DNA of 5,517 bases from Polynucleobacter sp. (lineage in GTDB: Bacteria; Pseudomonadota; Gammaproteobacteria; Burkholderiales; Burkholderiaceae): assembly GCA_020059445.1 (NCBI GenBank), contig JAGVCB010000029.1, forward strand, positions 1 through 5,517, read 5' to 3'. Below are positions 1-5,517 of the stretch, one piece after another. Below the pieces are notes generated by a model. The model saw only the letters and a program-made list of their open reading frames with translations, was not told the origin of the DNA and made no database searches. How positions within the stretch are numbered: position 1 is the first letter of the stretch; every line of letters starts with the position of its first letter. The position numbers were made by a program, and so were the translations under genes.

Positions 1-12
1 CTCTTCCGATCT
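1..12. other. Illumina adapter remnant at the contig end
   Basis: The window opens with CTCTTCCGATCT, identical to the last 12 bases of the common Illumina sequencing adapter, which ends GCTCTTCCGATCT. Genomic sequence probably starts at base 13. A chance match to a given 12-mer at one fixed position is about 1 in 17 million, and its place at the very first base is what untrimmed adapter at an assembly end looks like. It should not be read as biological sequence, and any translation through it is artificial. Confidence 0.9.
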
Positions 13-13
13 C

Positions 14-358
14 AGAACGGTGAACGTCAAAGCGGATTGGCATATTGATTTTGAAGCAACAGATCGTGATGGCATATCACTCTCCAAAAGAGCCAGGGCA
101 ACCGATCCTGTCATCGGCATCAAAGGTCGCTCAAGAATCCAATCAACGGATTGGTACATTCCCTTTTATTTTGATATGGGCGGCCAAGGCGGTAGGACTG
201 ATATGACGTGGCAAGCGCTGATTGGTATTGGTAAAGCCTACCCATGGGGAGATGTCATGATTGGTTACCGAGCCCTCTATTACGATATGAAAGCAGGTGA
301 GCCTTTACAAAAAACCAAGTTCGGTGGCTTTAGCTTTGGCGTGGGCTTTAATTTCTAA
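14..358 (+). CDS. Outer-membrane beta-barrel protein, C-terminal fragment
   Basis: The 5' end is missing: the frame stays open back through the adapter, so the GTG at 20 is probably an internal valine codon and not a start. What remains is about 114 residues of alternating polar and aromatic strands separated by short turns, such as WYIPFYFDMGG, TWQALIGIGKAYPWGDVMIGYRALYY and, at the C-terminus, FGGFSFGVGFNF. A terminal phenylalanine preceded by alternating hydrophobic residues is the usual recognition signal for the BAM assembly machinery, so the protein most likely sits in the outer membrane. The overall pattern resembles a family of proteobacterial outer-membrane proteins of roughly 230-280 residues, mostly annotated as hypothetical or porin-like; this is from memory, not a search. 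The stop codon lies 6 bp before the next gene, which suggests co-transcription. Substrate and function are unknown. Confidence 0.72.
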   Translation, partial: RTVNVKADWHIDFEATDRDGISLSKRARATDPVIGIKGRSRIQSTDWYIPFYFDMGGQGGRTDMTWQALIGIGKAYPWGDVMIGYRALYYDMKAGEPLQKTKFGGFSFGVGFNF

Positions 359-364
359 ACAACA

Positions 365-1324
365 ATGACTTTGCGCCATCACAGCCTCATCCTTACAAGC
401 TTAAAAGCCCTCATCATATTTGGAGCAGCTCACGCCTGTTTTGCAAGTGCACAAACAGTGTTGAGCTTCACAGAGGACCTGCAGAAAAAAGCAAATTCCA
501 TGATGTTGATCATGGGATACTCCTTAACACCTGATGTCACTACAGGCTCTCTGTCTATCACCGATAAATCTACCAACAATCCTGCGCTAAAAATGATTTC
601 TTTTGGTGGTGGTGACCTGATCAGTAAAGATATCCCGCTTTATTTTGAAGGAACTGTGGCGATTAATCGGTATGACCCCTCCTTTAACGCCGGTACAGCT
701 GATTCACCAATACTCCTCCCTGTTCGCTGGAACAGCATTTCTGGAACTGGTGGTATTGGCTGGGACTTTAATGTCACCAAAGAATTACGTTTTCGCCCCA
801 TATTTAACTTAACCCTGGGTCACCTCGAAAGTGATGCATCCATCTTTAATCGTGCACTAGAAGATCGCACCGGTAAAAATTTTGATTTTTTGAATCGAGG
901 TCGTATGAATGTGTACGGTGCTGGCGGTTCGCTGATGCTGGATTATGAGGACTACAAGCCCGAGCGAGAAATTGATGTTGAAGCTCGCTTCACGTACATC
1001 CCATTGAACAGCTTTGATAGCTCAGCAGCAGTCAGAGGACACTCTGATTCGCAAAGCATGAGTTTGTGGACACGCAGTCGAACCCCCACATCTATGAGAT
1101 TTTTTGATATCCCAATTCGCCACGTACTTGAATTAGCTCATACCCAGTTTTTAGGAGATATGCGTGGATCATTGGGTTTTAACTCACTCACATCTCTGGG
1201 CACAGGGATTGAATTGGACCGCCGAGAATCAGACCCTATCCTGACCAGAATTCGCTTGATGTTCAGGTTTCAATTTGGTCAAAATGTCAAAGGTACTTCA
1301 ATCGGTATAGCCGCCAGTTTCTAA
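365..1324 (+). CDS. Secreted outer-membrane barrel, solitary autotransporter-type (hypothetical)
   Basis: A 319-residue protein. Residues 1-29 form a good Sec signal peptide: a basic N-terminus (R4, H5, H6, K14), a hydrophobic core around 16-24, and an A-S-A cleavage site before Q30. The mature part has amphipathic strands throughout and ends in GIAASF with terminal F319, the mark of a BAM-assembled barrel. Segments such as PLYFEGTVAINRYDPSF (91-107), GGIGWDF (129-135), LRFRPIFNLTLGHLESD (141-157) and YGAGGSLMLDYEDYKPEREI (184-203) recall the 'solitary outer membrane autotransporter beta-barrel' family. That family is a barrel like an autotransporter translocator but without a passenger domain. 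The assignment is by recollection and is moderate. There is no clear Shine-Dalgarno sequence before the ATG, so translation may be coupled to the upstream barrel gene, whose stop is only 6 bp away. The role is unknown. Confidence 0.75.
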   Translation: MTLRHHSLILTSLKALIIFGAAHACFASAQTVLSFTEDLQKKANSMMLIMGYSLTPDVTTGSLSITDKSTNNPALKMISFGGGDLISKDIPLYFEGTVAINRYDPSFNAGTADSPILLPVRWNSISGTGGIGWDFNVTKELRFRPIFNLTLGHLESDASIFNRALEDRTGKNFDFLNRGRMNVYGAGGSLMLDYEDYKPEREIDVEARFTYIPLNSFDSSAAVRGHSDSQSMSLWTRSRTPTSMRFFDIPIRHVLELAHTQFLGDMRGSLGFNSLTSLGTGIELDRRESDPILTRIRLMFRFQFGQNVKGTSIGIAASF

Positions 1325-1325
1325 T

Positions 1326-1352
1326 GCCTGCTATCCAGGTAGGCCCTTTATT
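1326..1352 (+). terminator. Weak hairpin after the barrel genes, possible terminator
   Basis: GCCTGC (1326-1331) can pair with GTAGGC (1339-1344) over a 7-base loop, with one G-T wobble. The hairpin starts two bases after the stop codon of the barrel gene. It is followed only by CCTTTATTC, a poor T-tract, so if it ends transcription it does so inefficiently. A competing shorter pairing (CCTG/CAGG) uses the same bases. Confidence 0.3.
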
Positions 1353-1366
1353 CACTGATGTCATAG

Positions 1367-1396
1367 TTGTGTAAAAATAGCTTCATTATTTAGGAT
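1367..1396 (+). promoter_or_regulatory. Candidate sigma-70 promoter for the M48-rsgA pair
   Basis: TTGTGT (1367-1372) and TAGGAT (1391-1396) are separated by 18 bp in the AT-rich gap before the M48 protease gene. Each hexamer departs from consensus (TTGACA, TATAAT) at two positions. The position, 35 bp before the start codon, is sensible, and the gap is the only non-coding space from which the protease and rsgA could be transcribed independently of the barrel genes. This is pattern matching only. Confidence 0.27.
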
Positions 1397-1430
1397 CTTT
1401 CATCAGGTTCTCAACATTTTTAGCGAATTC

Positions 1431-2693
1431 ATGACATTCACTTTGATCTTTCTTTTGGGCTTAGCCCTCAGTGTTGCAACTCGTTACTACTTGGCATCTC
1501 GCCATATGCGTCACATTGCATTGCATCGTAATCAAGTTCCAGCTGAATTTGCCAGCAAAGTAACACTCGCCGATCACCAGAAAGCCGCTGACTACACGGT
1601 GACGAAATTACGTCTTGGTTTATTCGAAATAGCTTTATCAGTGGCTATTTTGATTGGATTCACTCTGCTAGGCGGCCTTCAACTTCTACACGACTTTACT
1701 TTGGATTTATTGGGACCCGGAGTTCAACAGCAAATCGCTTTATTGGTCTCTATCAGTTTGATCACAGGCATCATTGATTTGCCATTTTCTTGGCATCGTC
1801 AGTTTGGTATTGAAGAGAAATTCGGCTTCAATCGAATGACACCGGCTTTATTTTTTATTGATATGCTCAAGGGCGTTTTATTGGGTCTTGCTATCGGCTT
1901 GCCTCTCTTGTGGGTGGTCCTAACCTTGATGACAGAAGCAGGACAGTATTGGTGGGTCTGGACTTGGTTTGTGTGGATGGGCTTTAATGGATTGTTACTT
2001 TGGTTATTTCCCACTTTCATTGCACCTCTCTTCAATAAATTTAAACCACTCGAAGACGGTCCTTTGAAAGATCGGATCGAAGGTTTACTGAAGCGCTGCG
2101 ACTTCACCAGCCAAGGTCTTTTCATCATGGACGGCAGTAAGCGCAGCGCTCATGGCAACGCTTATTTCACGGGCATGGGCAAGGCCAAACGGATTGTATT
2201 TTTTGATACTTTGATTGAGCGCTTGAACCCACAAGAAATCGAAGCCGTCTTGGCTCATGAATTAGGACACTTCAAACGCCAACACATCCGTAAACGTTTG
2301 ATTCAATCGTTTGCTTTGAGTTTTTTGGTGCTCGCATTATTGGGCTGGATCTCAACCAAGGCTTGGTTCTATTTAAGCTTGGGTATCACACCAGATTTGA
2401 ACGGTTATAACGCTGGCTTGGCATTGGCATTGTTTAGTTTGGTGTTGCCTGTGTTTGGTTTCTTTTTAACACCGATTAACAGTATGGGCTCTCGCAAACA
2501 CGAATATGAGGCCGATGCTTTTGCTGCAGAGAAATCTTCAGCCAATGATCTGATCACTGCTTTGGTGAAGTTGTATCAAGACAATGCAGCAACACTCACG
2601 CCTGATCAGCTGTATTCAAAGTTTTATGACTCTCATCCGCCGGCACCTCTGCGCATTGCTCATTTACAAAGTATGGCAGGTAAGATAGCTTGA
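1431..2693 (+). CDS. M48 family membrane zinc metalloprotease, Ste24/CAAX prenyl protease 1-like
   Basis: A 420-residue integral-membrane peptidase of the Ste24 type. The zinc site is visible: HELGH at 276-280 (H276 and H280 as ligands, E277 catalytic) and E360 in HEYEADAFA as the likely third ligand. Other family landmarks are FGIEEKFGFNRMTP (125-138), the NAYFTG stretch (243-248), and SHPP (401-404) near the C-terminus. Hydrophobic segments lie at about 1-20, 62-85, 101-118, 142-166, 174-200, 291-310 and 327-348, so an N-terminal M48_N-type membrane domain is followed by the catalytic domain. Length fits the family. The start is the only good one: a hydrophobic segment begins at once, although the Shine-Dalgarno sequence is poor. 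Eukaryotic relatives process prenylated CAAX proteins. Bacteria lack such substrates, so a role in membrane-protein quality control is the usual inference. It overlaps rsgA by one base. Confidence 0.95.
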   Translation: MTFTLIFLLGLALSVATRYYLASRHMRHIALHRNQVPAEFASKVTLADHQKAADYTVTKLRLGLFEIALSVAILIGFTLLGGLQLLHDFTLDLLGPGVQQQIALLVSISLITGIIDLPFSWHRQFGIEEKFGFNRMTPALFFIDMLKGVLLGLAIGLPLLWVVLTLMTEAGQYWWVWTWFVWMGFNGLLLWLFPTFIAPLFNKFKPLEDGPLKDRIEGLLKRCDFTSQGLFIMDGSKRSAHGNAYFTGMGKAKRIVFFDTLIERLNPQEIEAVLAHELGHFKRQHIRKRLIQSFALSFLVLALLGWISTKAWFYLSLGITPDLNGYNAGLALALFSLVLPVFGFFLTPINSMGSRKHEYEADAFAAEKSSANDLITALVKLYQDNAATLTPDQLYSKFYDSHPPAPLRIAHLQSMAGKIA

Positions 2694-3664
2694 TGAAGTC
2701 ATTCAAAGCACTCCTCGTTGCCTCCTATGGTCGACATTATTTGGCCAGAGCAATTGAAGGTGAATTAGACATCAGTCCACAGGCTTTGTATCAAGTAACT
2801 TCACGTGGCAAGCAACATTTGGGTGCCGTTGGCGATATCTTGGAAGTTCAAGAAACCGGCCCCGAGCAAGCGGTGATTGAAAAAATTGTTGAGCGTAAGA
2901 ACCTCTTGTATCGCTCAGATGCCTATAAAAGCAAATCGATTGCCAGTAATGTTGATCAAATTCTGATCATGCTTGCCACTGAGCCAGGCTTTTCCCCAGA
3001 CCTCTTGGGTCGAGCAGTGATCGCTGCTGAAACAGCGGGCATCATCCCCAGAATCATTCTTAATAAATGTGATCTGCCCAATAAATTGCCTGCTGCTCGC
3101 AAGATGCTGGAGCCGTATATTGCAATGGGTTACCCCGTTCATGAAATGTCCGTCAAGCACGATCCCGCCTCAGTAGAGGCTTTGCTACCCCATGTTCAGG
3201 GCCGCGTATCAGTGTTGGTTGGTCAATCAGGCATGGGCAAGTCCACACTACTGAATGCTTTGATTCCTGATGCGGCTGCTCAAACGCAAGAACACTCCAA
3301 GAAATTAGACAGTGGCAAGCACACCACGACTGCATGTCGTTATTACGATTTACCTGCTAGCCAACAAAATATTTCTGCCAGCTCTTCTACCAACTCTTTT
3401 ACTGGCGCGTTGATAGATTCACCAGGGTTTCAAGAATTTGGTTTAGCTCACCTCTCGGAGAGCGAGCTGCAACATGCTTTTATTGAATTCAGGCCCTTGT
3501 TAGGAAAATGCAAGTTTCATAACTGCAGCCATGGTGATGAACCAGGCTGCGTTGTCAGAGCTGCTGTGGATACTGGGACGATTTCAGCGCAGCGTGTGGA
3601 ATTATTTCGTCAGTTGCGACATGAATCCCATAACGCAGATACTATCCAAGCCAAACTGAAATAG
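2693..3664 (+). CDS. rsgA: Ribosome small-subunit-dependent GTPase RsgA (YjeQ/EngC)
   Basis: RsgA is a circularly permuted GTPase that binds the 30S subunit late in assembly, checks the decoding centre and is released on GTP hydrolysis. The 323 residues show an N-terminal OB-fold region (about 1-75), then GTPase motifs in permuted order: G4 NKCD (124-127), P-loop GQSGMGKST (177-185), G2 region GKHTTT (208-213) and G3 DSPGF (242-246). The C-terminal zinc domain has C273, C278, H280 and C286. All key residues are present. Between G2 and G3 there is a Ser/Asn-rich stretch (about 222-236) longer than in E. coli RsgA as I recall it. I start at the ATG at 2693, which shares its A with the protease stop TGA; a TTG at 2690 would add one Met and is less likely. 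Translation is probably coupled to the protease gene. The 3' end overlaps the opposing gene by 23 bp. Confidence 0.96.
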   Translation: MKSFKALLVASYGRHYLARAIEGELDISPQALYQVTSRGKQHLGAVGDILEVQETGPEQAVIEKIVERKNLLYRSDAYKSKSIASNVDQILIMLATEPGFSPDLLGRAVIAAETAGIIPRIILNKCDLPNKLPAARKMLEPYIAMGYPVHEMSVKHDPASVEALLPHVQGRVSVLVGQSGMGKSTLLNALIPDAAAQTQEHSKKLDSGKHTTTACRYYDLPASQQNISASSSTNSFTGALIDSPGFQEFGLAHLSESELQHAFIEFRPLLGKCKFHNCSHGDEPGCVVRAAVDTGTISAQRVELFRQLRHESHNADTIQAKLK

Positions 3665-4586
3665 TCATCAAAGCAATCAGCGTTAGCCAGAGAATCACTG
3701 CGCGCCAAACCAAGCCAACTGCAGAACGCAGACTGCGCAAAGATGCCTCGACACCTATATCGTAAACAGGTGGCTCGCCTGATTCAGCCATGCGCAAAGC
3801 TTCATCACTGTCCGGCTCAGGCAATGGTGCACCCAAACGAACACCCAATGCACCGGCGCCCGCCGCCAAAATAATGGCCTCAAGTTCATTGCTCCATTTG
3901 CGCAAATGAAAGCGCCAACCGTAAATTGCATCTTCAAAATTACCGACAATGGCAAAGCCAATTGCAGTTAAACGCACAGGAATCCAATCAATGATCTGGA
4001 ACAAACTTCTGGCCGCACTGGCCAAAGAACTACTTGCTTGCGCAGGCCAACGTTGTGCAGCTGTTTCACTCAAGCGATACATAACAACCCCCGCAGGGCC
4101 AAAAGGCAACATGAACCAAAAGATCGGGCCAAATACATGACGGTGCGAACCAATGATGGCCTGCTCAAGAGTCAAACGAATCACTTCAGACTCACTCATG
4201 GTTTCAGTGTTAACACCTGCGCCCTGCCACTCAGCCAGCAGTTGTCGCGCAGTATCTAGATCACGCTCAAGCAAGGCTTCATGAATCGCAGTGAATGGAT
4301 GACTGAATTGTCTGAATCCTAAAAATAAATAAATAATCAGCACATTCCAAAGGAAGGCTAACATTGGTTGAGTAGCGAGCAAAAAAATATGGACAGCCAA
4401 GACAAGAATGACCGGAGGAATGAGAGCAGCCAAACAAGCCAATCTACCACTGCGCTCCGCACCAGTGTCGATATTTTTGACGATGAAATCTAACCAGCCG
4501 TGAGTAATGCGATGAACCCAGTGGTTTTTTTCAACTGGCTTATATTGCTCCGCAATCAGAGCGAAGAGGAGTGAGAAGAAAGTCAT
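3642..4586 (-). CDS. CobD/CbiB-AmpE family integral membrane protein
   Basis: A 314-residue membrane protein of the type usually annotated 'CobD/CbiB family' in Burkholderiales. The N-terminal half and middle resemble AmpE: MTFFSLLFALIAEQ at the start, FGPIFWFMLPFGPAG (152-166) and DWIPVRLTAIGFAIVGNFE (200-218). The C-terminal part resembles CbiB: AGALGVRLGAP (244-254) and LRSAVGLVWRAVILWL (286-301). Hydrophobic segments lie at about 48-72, 77-92, 152-170, 203-216 and 291-313. True CbiB joins aminopropanol (phosphate) to cobyric acid, and I recall a conserved ENTxDG-type signature before the 'P-L-F' segment. Here that region reads RLTLEQAIIGSHRHVFGP (137-154), so activity in cobalamin synthesis is doubtful and no cob/cbi gene lies nearby. 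The start at 4586 gives an ATGA overlap with the upstream Nudix stop and matches the AmpE N-terminus; an in-frame ATG at 4637 would add 17 unlikely residues. AmpE-like signalling or another membrane role is an alternative. Confidence 0.85.
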   Translation of the reverse strand: MTFFSLLFALIAEQYKPVEKNHWVHRITHGWLDFIVKNIDTGAERSGRLACLAALIPPVILVLAVHIFLLATQPMLAFLWNVLIIYLFLGFRQFSHPFTAIHEALLERDLDTARQLLAEWQGAGVNTETMSESEVIRLTLEQAIIGSHRHVFGPIFWFMLPFGPAGVVMYRLSETAAQRWPAQASSSLASAARSLFQIIDWIPVRLTAIGFAIVGNFEDAIYGWRFHLRKWSNELEAIILAAGAGALGVRLGAPLPEPDSDEALRMAESGEPPVYDIGVEASLRSLRSAVGLVWRAVILWLTLIALMTISVWLG

Positions 4587-5317
4587 GCTTTTAAAAAGTG
4601 ATAAAGATTCCGTAGCATACCCGCAGTTGCTCCCCAAATGAACTTATTTTCAAAAGGCATGGCATAAAAACGACGATAACCCTGAGGGCTTTGCCACATT
4701 CTTTGTTCATGATGATGGGGGTTCATCAAATAGGCCATAGGCACTTCAAAAATATCAGCCACCTCAAAGTCATCTGGCTGATAGGCATGCCCAGCATCCA
4801 CCAAGCTCACCACAGGAGTCACTTGATAACCCGTGATGGTCAAGTAATGTGGCAATGAGCCAAGCACTTCAACCCTATTGGATGGCAAGCCAATCTCTTC
4901 TTTGGCTTCTCTCAAAGCTGTATCGATTGCTGAAGTGTCCTGTGGATCAGTGCGCCCTCCAGGAAAACTGATTTGCCCTGGATGATCATGCAAATGCGCT
5001 GTTCTTTGTGTGAGAAGAATTTTCAATTCATTCTCATACATGATCAAGGGAATCAATACCGCAGCAGGTGTTAGCTCATTTCCACGACCTGCTCTGAAGG
5101 ATCCTTCTTTAGCCAGAGCTGCTCGGTTTTCATCAGTGACTTCAGCCTGCCAATCCTTCTCCTGAGTAAATCTAAGGCGCAAGCCATCAGGCGTCAATAA
5201 ACCCTGCTCAATGGCAGGCATATGACTATCGCGTGCAACGATTGGCACCTCTCTTGGATCGAAAATAGACTGAGAAGCGCCCAAGTCTTTAGGCAAAGGA
5301 TCAGTTGAACGTGTCAT
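4583..5317 (-). CDS. CoA pyrophosphatase, Nudix hydrolase (NudL/YeaB type)
   Basis: A 244-residue Nudix hydrolase expected to split CoA and its derivatives into 4'-phosphopantetheine and 3',5'-ADP with a divalent metal ion. The CoA-pyrophosphatase signature is present at 101-121: LLTQR, H110, H112, PGQISFPGG. It runs directly into the Nudix box, which ends in REAKEEIGL (136-144) with catalytic glutamates E137, E140 and E141. In the first part of the box an aspartate (D127) stands near the usual glutamate, and the spacing to REA is one residue longer than the textbook pattern; I recall the same in E. coli NudL. GYQVTPVV (163-170) and FIWGATAGMLRNL (226-238) are further family matches. About 85 residues precede the Nudix fold, against roughly 30 in E. 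coli NudL; betaproteobacterial homologues often carry such an extension. It follows the rplS terminator and is joined to the CobD-like gene by an ATGA overlap, implying a two-gene unit. Confidence 0.94.
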   Translation of the reverse strand: MTRSTDPLPKDLGASQSIFDPREVPIVARDSHMPAIEQGLLTPDGLRLRFTQEKDWQAEVTDENRAALAKEGSFRAGRGNELTPAAVLIPLIMYENELKILLTQRTAHLHDHPGQISFPGGRTDPQDTSAIDTALREAKEEIGLPSNRVEVLGSLPHYLTITGYQVTPVVSLVDAGHAYQPDDFEVADIFEVPMAYLMNPHHHEQRMWQSPQGYRRFYAMPFENKFIWGATAGMLRNLYHFLKA

Positions 5318-5356
5318 GAGTTCTAGTTTATCTGAAGCTCAGTACTTTTTGAGGAG

Positions 5357-5390
5357 CCAAAAAGCACAAAGGCAGCCTAAGCTGCCTTTG
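5357..5390 (-). terminator. Intrinsic terminator of rplS
   Basis: A perfect 10-bp inverted repeat, CAAAGGCAGC (5367-5376) and GCTGCCTTTG (5381-5390), closes a 4-base loop. On the - strand the stem is followed by TGCTTTTTGG, giving a run of five T. It lies 19 bp past the rplS stop codon. On the + strand the stem is followed by A-rich sequence, so it should act only on transcripts coming from rplS. It separates the ribosomal-protein operon from the Nudix/CobD-like pair, which then needs its own promoter in the short space 5318-5356 or readthrough. I found no convincing promoter there; TAAACT near the start codon is the only -10-like string. Confidence 0.87.
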
Positions 5391-5409
5391 CATAAAAAAT
5401 TGAAACTGA

Positions 5410-5517
5410 TTACTCAGCAACAACTTCTTTTGTGCGAGCTTGTAGCTTCTCTTTGATACGTGCTGATTTACCAGAACGATCACGCAAGTAGTACAACTTA
5501 GCACGACGTACATCACC
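5410..5517 (-). CDS. rplS: 50S ribosomal protein L19, C-terminal part (partial)
   Basis: Only the last 35 codons and the stop (TAA, read from 5412 to 5410) are inside the window; the gene runs off the right edge. The encoded end, [20 protein letters not shown] followed by [10 protein letters not shown], is the well-known C-terminus of bacterial L19, which sits at the 30S-50S interface and contributes to the intersubunit bridges. [15 protein letters not shown] is nearly invariant across the family. In most proteobacteria rplS is the last gene of the rpsP-rimM-trmD-rplS operon, and the strong terminator just downstream fits that. A basic, lysine/arginine-rich composition is normal for the family. 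Nothing is odd apart from truncation by the contig end. Confidence 0.96.
   Translation of the reverse strand, partial: GDVRRAKLYYLRDRSGKSARIKEKLQARTKEVVAE

Noticed and set aside
20..22. GTG as the true start of the first barrel gene
   Set aside because: The frame is open to the contig edge, no signal peptide follows, and the fragment is far shorter than a complete barrel protein. It is a truncated gene.
425..455. Lipoprotein signal at C25 of the second barrel protein
   Set aside because: The residues before the cysteine (A-A-H-A) do not fit a lipobox, and an ordinary A-S-A signal-peptidase I site follows four residues later.
1325..1430. Riboswitch or small RNA in the 106-bp gap
   Set aside because: Only one weak hairpin is visible, with no recognisable aptamer core and no clear T-tract. 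It reads as an ordinary intergenic gap.
1799..2128. Open frame of 109 codons on the - strand inside the M48 gene
   Set aside because: It is antisense to a well-supported protease and the translation has no recognisable family features. The same holds for the short frames antisense to rsgA and those overlapping the CbiB/AmpE-like gene.
4584..4637. Upstream ATG at 4637 as start of the CbiB/AmpE-like protein
   Set aside because: It would add 17 residues lying inside the Nudix coding region with no family resemblance. The ATG at 4586 gives an ATGA overlap and an AmpE-like N-terminus.
5328..5516. Open frame of 62 codons on the - strand over the rplS end
   Set aside because: It is out of frame with the near-invariant L19 C-terminus and runs through the terminator hairpin.
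1..5517. CRISPR array, insertion sequence, tRNA, phage or defence module
   Set aside because: I saw no regularly spaced repeats, transposase motifs, terminal inverted repeats, tRNA-like cloverleaf or toxin/nuclease genes; nearly all bases are explained by the genes listed.

Overview
The window looks like a short, complete draft or metagenomic contig from a betaproteobacterium of order Burkholderiales. The genus may be Polynucleobacter or a close freshwater relative. This rests on the gene set (rplS, a CoA-pyrophosphatase-type Nudix hydrolase, a CobD/CbiB-AmpE-type membrane protein, rsgA and a Ste24-like M48 protease), on protein style, and on a moderate base composition judged by eye. No marker gene was compared, so the genus is a guess. 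The first 12 bases match the 3' end of the standard Illumina adapter. The right edge cuts through rplS. The left edge is therefore an assembly end, not a biological junction.

Layout: 1-12 is adapter remnant. From 14 to 1324 (+) lie two outer-membrane beta-barrel genes 6 bp apart: the C-terminal end of one barrel protein, then a complete secreted barrel of the 'solitary autotransporter barrel' type. After a 106-bp gap with a weak hairpin and a weak promoter candidate come, on the + strand, an integral-membrane M48/Ste24-like zinc protease (1431-2693) and rsgA (2693-3664). Their stop and start codons share one base. On the - strand, read from the right edge, are the last 35 codons of rplS (5410-5517), a strong intrinsic terminator (5357-5390), a CoA pyrophosphatase (4583-5317) and the CobD/CbiB-AmpE family protein (3642-4586). 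The last two are joined by an ATGA overlap. rsgA and the CobD-like gene converge and overlap by 23 bp at their 3' ends.

Functionally the right-hand two thirds is a housekeeping block: ribosomal protein L19, 30S maturation (RsgA), cofactor-nucleotide clean-up (Nudix), membrane proteolysis (M48) and a membrane protein of uncertain role. The left third is envelope-related. I see no mobile element, CRISPR array, tRNA or rRNA, and no convincing new multi-gene system. The points most worth a second look are the CbiB-like protein with a degenerate signature and no cobalamin genes beside it, the convergent gene overlap, the barrel pair, and the adapter contamination.
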